From assembly GCF_038096165.1 (NCBI RefSeq), contig NZ_CP151076.1, forward strand, positions 6,173,493 through 6,237,492: DNA of 64,000 nt, given 5' to 3'. Positions 1 through 8,641 of the stretch are shown piece after piece. Every line of letters begins with the position of its first letter. The first letter of the stretch is position 1. The notes below the pieces were generated by a model that saw only the letters and a list, made by a program, of their open reading frames with translations, ran no database searches and was not told the origin of the DNA. The position numbers were made by a program, and so were the translations under genes. This DNA is from Pseudomonas sp. G.S.17 (GTDB lineage: Bacteria > Pseudomonadota > Gammaproteobacteria > Pseudomonadales > Pseudomonadaceae).

Positions 1-144
1 ACCGTGTTGTCTGCTCGATCCTGGCTTCCCGCATAGCCAATGGCGACGGCAAAACCGTCTCTTGCCAGTCGTAATGCGATAGCCTTGCCGATACCACGCG
101 ATCCGCCCGTTACAATGGCAGACTTTGTCTGCTTGGGTAGTCAT
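1..144 (-). pseudogene. Short-chain dehydrogenase, 5' end only, frameshifted
   Basis: The ATG at 144-142 overlaps the stop of the upstream SDR gene as ATGA, so the start is credible. The first eight codons read MTTQADKV. The frame is then lost, and the typical SDR cofactor segment [18 protein letters not shown] appears one frame away. Removing a single T in the run AAAGTCTGCC (about 117-126) restores [19 protein letters not shown]. The gene runs off the left edge of the window, so only about 46 codons are visible. It is either a true pseudogene or a one-base sequencing error. It would be co-transcribed with the SDR at 141-1100. Confidence 0.6.
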
Positions 145-1100
145 GAATTTTTTCCTGCTGAACGTGGCGTAGCCGAAGGACTAGCTTGCGGCGCCGATGG
201 CGCAGCCGGCGCAAGATCAGCCAACCCCAGATGAATCAGAAATGCGGTCTGCTTCTCATGGTAAATGGCGTCGATTGCCTCTGTGCCTTTTTGCTGACCA
301 TCGATGATGACCCTCGATGGACGCGCACCACGAGGCAATGACAATACTTGGCACGCAGCACGGCCAACGTCTTCAACAGTCAAAGAGCCACCATGAGCCT
401 TGTCGATGGCTTTGAGTCTTTCCGCCACCGTGGCCATGCGTGAAGAAAGATCGCCATACTGCTCAACAATAGCGGCATAGGCAGGCTCCTGCGCGTGTGC
501 AAAGTGTTCGGTCCCGGTTGTAAAGGCGCCGGGAACCAGTGTCACACTTTCGATACCGAATGGTCGCACTTCCATGCCCATAATTTCAGCCAGTGCATCG
601 CCAGCAACTTTACTGGCAACGTATGGCCCTAAGAATGGCTCGTGCAAACGCGCCGTAGTGCTGCCCACATACATCAACAGTCCGTGACCTTGCCGACGCA
701 TCGTCGGCAAGACGGCGCGATTGACACGTAACCACGAAAGCGCATTGGTATCGATGATGCTTGCGACCTGCTCGACCGAGAAAGCTTCGGTCATTCCCGT
801 CATCAACATGCCAGCGTTGTTGATCACCACGTCCAGGCGGCCATGTCGTGCCAAGATCAGATCGACGGCTGCACGACAAGCGGTCTCGCTCAGTACATCG
901 AGTTCCAGCACCTCCAAAGTGATGCTTTCCTGTCGGGCCATGTGCTCCAACGCTTCACTGCGGTCGCGGTTGGTCTTCCGGACATCACGCAAACTGGCAT
1001 AGACATGGTGCCCTGCGCGGGCCAGCGCCAAGGCGATTGCCTTGCCGATACCCGAACCTGCACCCGTTATCAGAACGATCTGTTGTTCATGGTCAGTCAT
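141..1100 (-). CDS. SDR family NAD(P)-dependent oxidoreductase
   Basis: This 319-residue classical short-chain dehydrogenase has the cofactor motif TGAGSGIG at residues 12-19, NNAG at 94-97, a catalytic Ser near 147 and YxxxK at 160-164. It should reduce a carbonyl or oxidise an alcohol with NAD(P)H in the cytoplasm; the substrate cannot be read from sequence. It is longer than the usual 250 residues: a C-terminal extension of about 70 residues ends in an Ala/Pro/Ser-rich tail with no recognisable domain. It is the third gene of a minus-strand run (SnoaL-like, quinone oxidoreductase, SDR, SDR) that probably forms one operon facing the LysR gene at 2586. Confidence 0.9.
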   Translation of the reverse strand: MTDHEQQIVLITGAGSGIGKAIALALARAGHHVYASLRDVRKTNRDRSEALEHMARQESITLEVLELDVLSETACRAAVDLILARHGRLDVVINNAGMLMTGMTEAFSVEQVASIIDTNALSWLRVNRAVLPTMRRQGHGLLMYVGSTTARLHEPFLGPYVASKVAGDALAEIMGMEVRPFGIESVTLVPGAFTTGTEHFAHAQEPAYAAIVEQYGDLSSRMATVAERLKAIDKAHGGSLTVEDVGRAACQVLSLPRGARPSRVIIDGQQKGTEAIDAIYHEKQTAFLIHLGLADLAPAAPSAPQASPSATPRSAGKNS

Positions 1101-1115
1101 GATGCGGCTCCAGAA

Positions 1116-2036
1116 TCAATGGGCGGTACGGATAATGACCTTCCCGCAGACATGCCCGGTGGCGACTTTCTCCAGCGCGGCGCGGGTCTCGTCCAGGGCG
1201 AAGATCGAGTCCGTCACGATCTGCAACTGCCCTGCACTGAACTGCCGGACGGCTTCCTGGAGATGTGGAGTGGCGCTGGTGAAGAACACGACCGCTCCGG
1301 CATGGTCTTCGCGTGATTCGATGTCGAACTCCACGAGGGTCGCAATTCGTCCGCCCTTCCCGAGTACCGACCAGGAGCTTTCCAGTGTCGGGCCGCCGAC
1401 TGTGTCGAGCACCAGGTCGATGTCACGCAGCGTGGTGAAATCCTGAGTGCGGTAATCGATCACCTCGTCCGCACCCAGGCTTTTCACCAGCTCGATGTTG
1501 CGCGCGGAAGCCGTGGCAATCACATACGCGCCCGCCAGATGCGCCAACTGCACCGCCATGCTGCCCACACCGCCCGCTGCCGCATGTATCAAGACGCGTT
1601 GGCCGGGTTTCAATTGCCCCACCTCAAACAACGCCTGCCGCGCAGTGCCGAACGACGTCGGCAAGGCCGCCGCCTGCTCGAAACTCATGGAAGCCGGAAT
1701 CAGACAAAGCTCGGTGGCGGCAATTATCAGCCGCTGGGCAAAGGCGCCACCCGCAGTGGGAGTACTGCGGCCGAACACGCGGTCACCGGGTTTCAGGTGC
1801 CTCACTTGCTCGCCGACGCTGCTGACGATACCGCTGAAGTCGGTGCCCGGGATGTAAGGCAGATCGACCGGAAACACCGGCTGCATGTACCCGGCGATGA
1901 TCTTCAGATCCAGCGGGTTGACGCTGGCGGCCTCGACGCGCACTAGGACTTCATCAGCGCCTGGCTGGCTCAGACCGGAGTTGTGCAGCGTGACGACCTC
2001 AGGGCCGCCGAATACAGAAACGGATGCTATTTTCAT
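1116..2036 (-). CDS. Zinc-independent quinone oxidoreductase-like MDR protein
   Basis: This 306-residue medium-chain dehydrogenase/reductase belongs to the NADPH:quinone oxidoreductase type. A GroES-like N-terminal half leads to a Rossmann fold with the glycine-rich AAAGGVG at 152-158. No structural-zinc cysteine cluster is visible, as expected for the zinc-free branch. I chose the ATG at 2036 (MKIASVSVFGGPE) because the family begins there; an upstream in-frame extension looks unlike protein and overlaps the preceding gene. It probably reduces quinones or enones with NADPH. It lies 15 bp before the SDR at 1100 and just after the SnoaL-like gene, consistent with an operon. Confidence 0.88.
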   Translation of the reverse strand: MKIASVSVFGGPEVVTLHNSGLSQPGADEVLVRVEAASVNPLDLKIIAGYMQPVFPVDLPYIPGTDFSGIVSSVGEQVRHLKPGDRVFGRSTPTAGGAFAQRLIIAATELCLIPASMSFEQAAALPTSFGTARQALFEVGQLKPGQRVLIHAAAGGVGSMAVQLAHLAGAYVIATASARNIELVKSLGADEVIDYRTQDFTTLRDIDLVLDTVGGPTLESSWSVLGKGGRIATLVEFDIESREDHAGAVVFFTSATPHLQEAVRQFSAGQLQIVTDSIFALDETRAALEKVATGHVCGKVIIRTAH

Positions 2037-2056
2037 GATGGCTTTCTCTTCATTGT

Positions 2057-2494
2057 TCAGGATTGAGGGAATTGACCGAGCTGCAGGAATAGACCAAACC
2101 AGTCCTCCATGTGCCACGTGGTCACCACCCGTCCATTCTCCAGTGCATGGAACTCATGCAAACGGAAGCTCACCTGTTTGCCGGTGGCGGCGATGCCAAA
2201 TAATTCGCCGAGGTGGGTGCCGGTTATTTCAGCCCGTACGGCGACCTGACCAGGGGCCTGAACCATGTTGTGGATGACGATGCGCACATCCGGAAACGCT
2301 TGTGCAAGGCTGCGGATGATCGGTTTGATCCCCTCGGGGCCCGGGCCTTGCCCGGGTGCGAGGGGGATGTCGTCCCAGTCGGCAGCCAGCACGCTGTCGA
2401 CGAGGTCTGGATTGTTCTCACTGAACGCGCGGTAAAGCGTTTCAACGGCTAGACGTTCGGTTTTAAGGCGGTCTGCAAGTTCTTTGGTCGTCAT
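2057..2494 (-). CDS. SnoaL-like / ester cyclase family protein
   Basis: A 145-residue single-domain protein of the SnoaL-like (NTF2 fold) type. The pattern fits the family: an N-terminal helix with LYRAFSENNPDLVD, a central DWDDIPL segment, the strand AFPDVRIVIHNMV, then RAEITGTHLGELFGI and a C-terminal HMEDWFGLF. Members include polyketide cyclases and many uncharacterised stress or detoxification proteins, so no reaction can be assigned. It is first in the minus-strand operon and divergent from the LysR gene at 2586 across a 91-bp gap, the usual arrangement for LysR control. Confidence 0.85.
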   Translation of the reverse strand: MTTKELADRLKTERLAVETLYRAFSENNPDLVDSVLAADWDDIPLAPGQGPGPEGIKPIIRSLAQAFPDVRIVIHNMVQAPGQVAVRAEITGTHLGELFGIAATGKQVSFRLHEFHALENGRVVTTWHMEDWFGLFLQLGQFPQS

Positions 2495-2585
2495 GGTATT
2501 GCTCTCGTCGTGGGGTATGGCGAGATTGTGAGCGCAGGGCTAACATCTGTATAACAAATGACTCGTATATAGGTTTATTTGATTT

Positions 2586-3497
2586 ATGGATTTCCACGGT
2601 ATCGATTTGAACCTGCTGGCCGCATTCAACGCCCTGATGGACGAGCGCAACGTCACGCGCGCCGCAACCCAGGTCGGCGTAAGCCAACCGGCCATGAGTG
2701 CAGCCCTTTCGCGCTTGCGTAAGCTGCTGGGCGATCCGCTGTTTTTGCGCAGCCCTAACGGCATCCTGCCGACGCCGCGTGCGCGTGAGTTGGCCCAACC
2801 CATTGCTCAAGCGCTAAGCCAGATCAAAGCCGCGTTGGTCACAACGCCTGGTTTTGCCCCGGCGGACGCGGTGTTCTCGATGAACCTTGGCTTGTCGGAC
2901 TATCCCGCCTTCGTAGTGCTCCCCACGCTGCTGCAGACGTTGAGCGAACACGCGCCAAACCTGTCGATCAACGTTCACGCATTCAATGACCGCGACCATG
3001 CCGTGGACATGCTGGATGCGGGAGTGATTGATGCGGCAATTGGCGTGTTGCCGAGCCATCAAGACGGTCGCATTTTCACGCGACCGATACTGCGTGACGT
3101 TTTCGTCACGCTCATCGCCCATGGCCATCCGGCAGCCCGACGCGGGATGGACATGGACACTTACCTCTCGCTGCCCCATGTACTGGCCTCGCCCGAAGGC
3201 GAACGACACGGGTTAGTGGATCAGGCATTGGCTCAGTTGGGCAAGCAACGCACCCTGGCACTGACGCTGCCGCAGATGTTCGCGGTGCCGGCGATCATCG
3301 CCTCTTCCCGCATGACCGCCACGGTCCTGAAACGCATCGCCCTCAGCTCGCCGACGGGAGGGAAACTGGTCCTGTTTCCGCCGCCGGTCGCGCTGCCGGA
3401 GATCACTTTTCATCTCATCTGGCATCGTCGTGGCAATGGGAATCCCGCTCAGGAGTGGTTCAGAGGGATGATTGAATCGGTTGCGGATGGGCTTTAA
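2586..3497 (+). CDS. LysR-family transcriptional regulator
   Basis: A 303-residue LysR regulator. The winged helix-turn-helix covers about residues 8-65 (LNLLAAFNALMDERNVTRAA, then SQPAMSAALSRLRKLLGDPLF), followed by a type-2 periplasmic-binding-like effector domain. The 'DLNLLAAFNALMDERNVTRAA' style is typical of the NodD/LinR-like subgroup. It is divergent from the SnoaL-quinone oxidoreductase-SDR run and probably controls it. The effector is unknown. Confidence 0.92.
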   Translation: MDFHGIDLNLLAAFNALMDERNVTRAATQVGVSQPAMSAALSRLRKLLGDPLFLRSPNGILPTPRARELAQPIAQALSQIKAALVTTPGFAPADAVFSMNLGLSDYPAFVVLPTLLQTLSEHAPNLSINVHAFNDRDHAVDMLDAGVIDAAIGVLPSHQDGRIFTRPILRDVFVTLIAHGHPAARRGMDMDTYLSLPHVLASPEGERHGLVDQALAQLGKQRTLALTLPQMFAVPAIIASSRMTATVLKRIALSSPTGGKLVLFPPPVALPEITFHLIWHRRGNGNPAQEWFRGMIESVADGL

Positions 3498-3570
3498 TAG
3501 AAAGCTTTCGGCCAAAAGCGGTGCTTCAGTCCAACCAGGAGGCGAAGTCCGTTCAAGGTTAGCTTCGTTG

Positions 3571-3882
3571 CTACAGCGTCATTAGTTCTCGTTCGTTCAA
3601 AGCGTCATACTTTCGAATATCGCCTAGCATCAATCCTCCCCAACGGTTTACGAACTGTACGGTGTCTACGGCATTGAGATGAGCGGTGAGCGCGGCTTGA
3701 TCAGCCCAGCGCTCCGAGAGAATGAGTTTTCCGGATTGTGTGTCTTCTATGGCGGCATCGTAGGAAATGTTCCCTTCTCGTTGTCGTGTGTCGACAGCAA
3801 GGGTTTGAAACTCGGTTCGAAACCGCTCGACATGAGCAGGCGAGACGTAGAGGTAGCCAGTCACTATAAGCATTTTTGCCAT
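3571..3882 (-). CDS. Putative quinol monooxygenase (ABM domain)
   Basis: A 103-residue protein matching the antibiotic-biosynthesis-monooxygenase fold: N-terminal MLIVTGYLYVSPAHVERF, central DTRQREGNISYDAAIED, then the SERWADQAALTAHL strand-helix. Proteins such as YgiN oxidise small quinols without a cofactor, and others are of unknown function. It lies 57 bp beyond the stop of the oxidoreductase at 3940-4953 on the same strand, so co-transcription is likely. A redox link between the two is inference from position. Confidence 0.82.
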   Translation of the reverse strand: MAKMLIVTGYLYVSPAHVERFRTEFQTLAVDTRQREGNISYDAAIEDTQSGKLILSERWADQAALTAHLNAVDTVQFVNRWGGLMLGDIRKYDALNERELMTL

Positions 3883-3939
3883 CCTTTCGGTGTAGGCCCC
3901 CGACTACCGATCGGCTCGGACATCGGAGGCATTGATCAC

Positions 3940-4953
3940 TCAGACGATAAGCACGATTTTCCCTTGAATGCTGCCTTGTGAAGCGCGGTGGTGTGCATCC
4001 GATGCCTGGGCGAGCGCAAACGTACTGTCGATCACCATGCGGACCGTGCCGTCATCCAGCAAGCGGCCGGCTTCTGCCAGTTGGCTACCGTTGGAGCGCA
4101 CCTGCGTCGAAGACACCGTGATGCCCAGATCCGCTGCTTCTTTATGTCCGGAGAAACCCATGGGGTTGACCAGGAACAGCGCGCCGCCTGGCCGGATGAC
4201 GCTCAGAAAGCGTTTAATATTCGCGCCACCGACGGCATCGATCACGAGATCCACATGCTTTGCGACGTCTTCAACGACGGTGTTTGTGTAATCGATAAAT
4301 TCGTCAGCGCCCAGGTCGCGGAGCAGACCCTCATGCTTGCCGGAAGCGACCGCGATCACGCGCGCCCCTTGCCATTTGGCAACCTGCACCGCCAGATGGC
4401 CCACGCCCCCTCCGGCACCGTTGACCAACACGGTCTTGCCGCGCAGCGGGACCGGGGCGTGTGGAAACGACTGAAACGGATTCGGCTCGTCATGGCCTGG
4501 GTCAATCAAAAACTGCCAGGCAGTGAGCAGTGACATGGGCGCACCGGCCGCCTGGACGTGGTCTATGCCGATGGGTTTTAACGCCAGCTCGGCCTCATGG
4601 ACGCAGACGTATTGGGCGTAGCCGCCGCTACCCGTCATTAGATCTTTCGGGAAACGTACCATAGCGTAGACGTTGTCACCCACGCTGAAGCGGCCGGCTC
4701 CGTCGCCAACTGCTACCACTTCCCCGGACACATCCGTACCCAACACCAGCGGGAACGTTGGGTTAGGCCACCACTCGGGAGGCAGGGCCCGATACCCGTC
4801 TCGCAGATAGAAGTCAGGCGGGTTGAGACTGGCTGCGTGTACACGTACCAGCACTTCGCCGGGTTGGGCGATGGGTCGGGGTGCATCCTCATAACGCAAC
4901 ACGTTGGGGCCGCCAAATTCGTGCAATTGCACCGCTTTCATCATGTCGCTCAT
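3940..4953 (-). CDS. NADP-dependent quinone oxidoreductase-like MDR protein
   Basis: This 337-residue zinc-free medium-chain dehydrogenase/reductase has a GroES-like domain (about 1-140) and a Rossmann domain with NGAGGGVG at 178-185. The start at 4953 is preferred over an upstream in-frame ATG because it has a good ribosome-binding site (AGAGGT) and matches the family start MKAVQLHEFGGP. It is divergent from the LysR gene at 5045 and precedes the ABM-fold gene. It is the second such oxidoreductase within 2 kb but differs clearly from the one at 1116-2036, so this is not a recent duplication. Confidence 0.88.
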   Translation of the reverse strand: MSDMMKAVQLHEFGGPNVLRYEDAPRPIAQPGEVLVRVHAASLNPPDFYLRDGYRALPPEWWPNPTFPLVLGTDVSGEVVAVGDGAGRFSVGDNVYAMVRFPKDLMTGSGGYAQYVCVHEAELALKPIGIDHVQAAGAPMSLLTAWQFLIDPGHDEPNPFQSFPHAPVPLRGKTVLVNGAGGGVGHLAVQVAKWQGARVIAVASGKHEGLLRDLGADEFIDYTNTVVEDVAKHVDLVIDAVGGANIKRFLSVIRPGGALFLVNPMGFSGHKEAADLGITVSSTQVRSNGSQLAEAGRLLDDGTVRMVIDSTFALAQASDAHHRASQGSIQGKIVLIV

Positions 4954-5044
4954 CACAACCTCTTTAGTATCGATGGGGAGATGACCTAAGGTAACCGGTA
5001 GCAACTAGGTTGATAATAAGGTTGGAATTCGTTTCAATGGTTCC

Positions 5045-5947
5045 ATGAAGGAACCTATCGGATTTGAACGACTGAGCGGCATGATTGCGTTCGCCCGCGC
5101 TGGCTCTCTGGGCAGCTACAGGGCGGCGGCCCGCTCGCTGTCCATTTCACCCTCGGCGATCAGTAAAAGCATTCAGCGGCTGGAACGTCATCTTGGCGTG
5201 TCGCTGTTCACACGCACCACGCGTTCGCTGACCCTTACCGTTGAAGGACGCGATCTTCATGAGCGTGTGTTGCAGCTGTTGCGCCAGGTAGAAGAGATCG
5301 AGCAAGTGGCAAAATCGGCACGCTCCGAGCCTGCTGGCACGTTGCGGATTGCGGCATCACTTCCCATCGGGTTGCATATCATCGCGCCCGCCATCACCGA
5401 GTTTCGTAAACGCCACCCCAAGGTATCGATCGACCTGCGGCTGAGCGACCAGATCGTGGACCTTGCCGAGGAAGGCATTGATCTGGCCGTCAGGATCGGT
5501 GAGCTTCCAGACTCATCGCTCTTGTCCCGAAGGCTCTTGCCGTACACTCTCGGTTGTTATGCCTCTCCAGACTATCTGGCGAGGTGCGGCACACCTCGGC
5601 ATCCTGATGAACTGGCCGAGCACGAAACAGTGAACCTACGCTATCAAAACACCGGTCAAACCTTACGCTGGCCATTTCGCATTGGCGACAAGGAGGTCGA
5701 AATCCTGCCGTCATCGCCTGTCGTTGTTGACGCAAGCGAAGCTATTCTGGCGGCAATGATAGCGGGCGCGGGCATAGGCATAGCCGCTAGTTTCATGGCC
5801 GCTCCGAGGGTGAAGCGGCAAGAGTTAGTCCCGATTCTGGCTGAGTTCGCAGTGCAGAGGGAGAACATCACGGCTATCTGGCCGGAGAGTCGTCGCACAA
5901 ATCCTGCTGTGCGCGCTTTTCTGGATATGCTGATCGAGCTTCGCTGA
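5045..5947 (+). CDS. LysR-family transcriptional regulator
   Basis: A 300-residue LysR regulator of the CrgA/DmlR-like subgroup. The DNA-binding helix-turn-helix lies near residues 20-55 ([27 protein letters not shown]) and the effector domain follows from about 90. It is divergent from the oxidoreductase at 4953 across about 90 bp and probably represses or activates it. Its 3' end is 21 bp from the end of the convergent LysR gene at 5969. Confidence 0.92.
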   Translation: MKEPIGFERLSGMIAFARAGSLGSYRAAARSLSISPSAISKSIQRLERHLGVSLFTRTTRSLTLTVEGRDLHERVLQLLRQVEEIEQVAKSARSEPAGTLRIAASLPIGLHIIAPAITEFRKRHPKVSIDLRLSDQIVDLAEEGIDLAVRIGELPDSSLLSRRLLPYTLGCYASPDYLARCGTPRHPDELAEHETVNLRYQNTGQTLRWPFRIGDKEVEILPSSPVVVDASEAILAAMIAGAGIGIAASFMAAPRVKRQELVPILAEFAVQRENITAIWPESRRTNPAVRAFLDMLIELR

Positions 5948-5968
5948 GGTAGGCTGCAGCTCCATGTG

Positions 5969-6862
5969 TCAGCTCGTAATAAAGCTTGTCAGTTCCTCTG
6001 GTCTGCCCGTGGGAAAAGCTTCTTTTAAATACTCGAGAAATACCGACACGCGGGCGCTCAATAACCGCCGTGATGGATAGAGCGTCCAAAGCGCGACTTC
6101 CGGGCCATCTACATCCCCCCAGTGCACCATCTGTCCATTGAGCAGATCATGGGCTACCAGCGAAATGGGAAGGCGTGCGACCCCGACGCCTGCTCGGACT
6201 GCATCACGCACCATGAACATCGAAGATAGACTCAGGACGGCTGCGACATTTATCTGGGACCTGCCGCCGGGCGTAGTGATAGGCCACACATGACCCTGGT
6301 CGCCAGCCCCTCGAACCACTGACGGTACAGCCACATCACCCTCAGGACGTACTAAGGCAGGATTGGCTACAACTACCAGTCGGTCACGCAGGAAGACACG
6401 GCCAATAAGGTTCTCATCGGGCGCCGGATTAACCCGAATGATTAAGTCATAACCTTCCTCGATCATGTCGACGATGCGGTCCTCCGTGGTGACCTCCAGC
6501 CGGACGTCGGGATATCTCATTGCAAAGCCTGCGGCGAGCTTTCCCATCGCCGCCTGGGCGAAAAAGAGAGGCGCACTGATGCGCAGTGTGCCCCGTGGCC
6601 GCTTCCCGCCTGAAGCGATGGCGGCAACGCTCTCGTCCAGTTCATTTAGCAACGCAGCGGTTCTTTCGAATAACGCTCGCCCTTCCTCGGTGAGCTTGAG
6701 TGTGTGGGCCCCGCGCTCGAACAGACGCAGCCCGAGGCGGCGCTCCAAATCTGCTACGCGACGCGACAACGTCGCCTTCGGTCGCCCGCTGGCACGGGCC
6801 GCGCGGCCGATCCCTCCATGACGCGCTACAAGATTGAAATCGGCGAGCGCGAGTAGATCCAT
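5969..6862 (-). CDS. LysR-family transcriptional regulator
   Basis: A 297-residue LysR regulator. I take the ATG at 6862 (MDLLALADFNLVARHGGIGRAARA) as the start because the helix-turn-helix begins there; the 26-residue upstream extension is proline- and cysteine-rich and unlike the family. It lies divergent from the broken NmrA-type gene at 7056 and may have regulated it. The helix-turn-helix is about residues 17-50 (SGRPKATLSRRVADLERRLG). Confidence 0.9.
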   Translation of the reverse strand: MDLLALADFNLVARHGGIGRAARASGRPKATLSRRVADLERRLGLRLFERGAHTLKLTEEGRALFERTAALLNELDESVAAIASGGKRPRGTLRISAPLFFAQAAMGKLAAGFAMRYPDVRLEVTTEDRIVDMIEEGYDLIIRVNPAPDENLIGRVFLRDRLVVVANPALVRPEGDVAVPSVVRGAGDQGHVWPITTPGGRSQINVAAVLSLSSMFMVRDAVRAGVGVARLPISLVAHDLLNGQMVHWGDVDGPEVALWTLYPSRRLLSARVSVFLEYLKEAFPTGRPEELTSFITS

Positions 6863-7055
6863 GAATTTACCTATAGGTAGCGGAGGCGGCGGGCATGCAC
6901 AAACTTTCGAGTCGGATAAAGGATTGCGCAGCATGATCAAGGCCAGTCAATAACTGTTCCACAAACGGAACACTCCGTGCAAATTTGAGGGCTATCGTAG
7001 CACTCTGTAAACAGAGATATTGGCGTTGTCGTTCAAATCCCTACGGAGAATAACC

Positions 7056-7926
7056 ATGACCATCCTCGTTACTGGCGCAACTGGCAGAGTCGGCCGCCAA
7101 GTTGTTGAACAACTTCTCAAACGTCACGCAGACGTGCGCGTTCTCGTCCGCGATCCCTCCAAAGCTGACTTTCCGGCGCAGGTTGATGTAGTGCAAGGTG
7201 AGATGCTGGATATTGACTCGCTACGCCGTGCGTTCACCGGTGTCTCCAGTTTCTTTCTGCTCAATGCGGTGGCTGCGGATGAGTTCACCCAAGCTCTACT
7301 GACGTTGAACATCGCTCGAGACACGGGTGTGGAAAGGGTCGTTTATCTCTCGGTCCTTCATGCCGACCGGTTCGTGAACGTGCCGCACTTCGCGGTTAAA
7401 TCAGGTGCCGAGCGGATGATTGAACAGATGGGCTTCAGTGCCACTGATCCTGCGCCCGGCCTACTTCATCGACAACGAAGTAATGGTCAAGGACGCCATG
7501 TTTAAACACGGTGTCTACCCGATGCCAATCGGTAGCAAGGGCATTGCCATGGTCGATGCCCGTGACATCGCAGAAGTGGCTGCCATCGAGCTGATGCGCC
7601 GCGACCAGGCACCGGGCATGCTGCCGGTTGAAACCATCAATCTGGTAGGACCCGATACGCTGACCGGTTCGGACATTGCCGCGATATGGACCGATGTACT
7701 GGCACGCCCGGTCATTTACGGGGGTGACGATCCGAGCGGCTTTGAACAGACCGTGGCCAATTTCATGCCTAAGTGGATGGCCTATGAAATGCGCCTTATG
7801 GCCGAGCGTTATGTCAGTGACGGGATGATTCCCGAGGCTGGCGATGTACAGCGGCTGACCACGATCCTTGGCCGTGAACTGCACAGCTATCGAGAGTTTG
7901 CGGCCCGTCTAGCAGGTTCGATCTGA
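7056..7926 (+). pseudogene. NmrA-family NAD(P)-binding protein, frameshifted
   Basis: The start MTILVTGATGRVGRQVVEQL has a ribosome-binding site (GGAGAA) at 7045-7050 and the NmrA/SDR-a glycine motif GATGRVG. Reading frame one is normal to about 7435 (RMIEQMGF). Frame two then carries the expected continuation VPLILRPAYFIDNEVMVKD and runs to the stop at 7926. The join near 7430-7445 needs one added base, so a one-base deletion (or base-call error) has split a protein of about 290 residues. Such proteins bind NAD(P) as sensors or reductases. The LysR gene at 5969 is divergent. Confidence 0.8.
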
Positions 7927-8003
7927 CTGGAAATAGCAGGGCGAGTGCTGTCACAGAGCCTTTCACTCCCCTGCACCAAAGGCTTACTCATGGAAACCGC
8001 ACT

Positions 8004-8440
8004 ATGAAAACTATACTGATCACCGATTGCCCGTCATGCTTTGGAATAGCCCCTGCTAGCTACATCCTCGGACGAGGCTGGTAAGTGATTACAAAATGCG
8101 CAAGCTCGATGACCGCGACTTTACTGTGCCCAAGCACTTGCGGGTGATGGCCCTGGACGTGACCGACCCCAGCGGCATACAAGAGGCGATGGTAGCTGCA
8201 GAACCGATTAATGTGCTGGTCGATAATGCGGGGGTCGGCCTGCTGGGAGCCGTTGACGACAGCCCGATGCGCGGAGCGCGAGACCAACACTCTGGGCACC
8301 ATCGCCTTGATGCGGGCCGTGCTGCCGCAAGTTCGGCAACGTCAAGCCGGGGTGATCTTCAAAGTCACGTCCACCGGGGCGGCGCGAACGGTGCGCTTGC
8401 TCAAAAATCTACACCGTTATCTCTACCATCGACAAAATGC
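8004..8440 (+). pseudogene. Decayed SDR gene, paralogue of the one at 8642-9397
   Basis: The fragment begins MKTILITDCPSCFGIAPASYILGRGW and hits a stop. A later frame reads RVMALDVTDPSGIQEAM and NVLVDNAGVGLLGAV, and a third reads ETNTLGTIALMRAVLPQVRQ. Each piece aligns in order with the intact SDR on the opposite strand (MKTVLITGCSSGFGLATAQY, RVLALDVTNPSSIQQ, DVLVNNAGIGLLGAL, ETNTFGTMAMIQAVLPQFRQ). The glycine motif is damaged and the C-terminal half with the catalytic Tyr-Lys is absent. It is therefore dead and was probably formed by an old inverted duplication. Confidence 0.8.
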
Positions 8441-8474
8441 AAGCAGCCGATTATTCGCGGTTACAACCTGTTCG

Positions 8475-8520
8475 CCACCACCACCACCACCACCACCACC
8501 ACCACCACCACCACCACCAC
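8475..8520 (+). repeat. Trinucleotide microsatellite (CCA)15
   Basis: Forty-six bases are a perfect CCA/CAC repeat. In one forward frame it reads fifteen consecutive CAC (His) codons followed at once by TGA at 8521-8523; in the other two frames it reads poly-Thr or poly-Pro. No vector-like flanks are present on either side. It sits just after the SDR relic. Perfect trinucleotide tracts of this length are rare in Pseudomonas and are prone to slippage. Confidence 0.95.
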
Positions 8521-8641
8521 TGACGCTGCGCGGCTAGCAGCAGTCGGTCATTAAAAGCGCAAGCGGGCCCAATGCAAAGCCGTGCAGCGCTGGGTAAGTG
8601 CTCTACCGACCCGCTAATATGACACGCTTTATCAATCGCAA

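Noticed and set aside
8475..8523. Cloning-vector His-tag contamination
   Set aside because: The tract has fifteen CAC codons, not six to ten, and no vector or protease-site sequence flanks it; the surrounding bases are ordinary Pseudomonas DNA.
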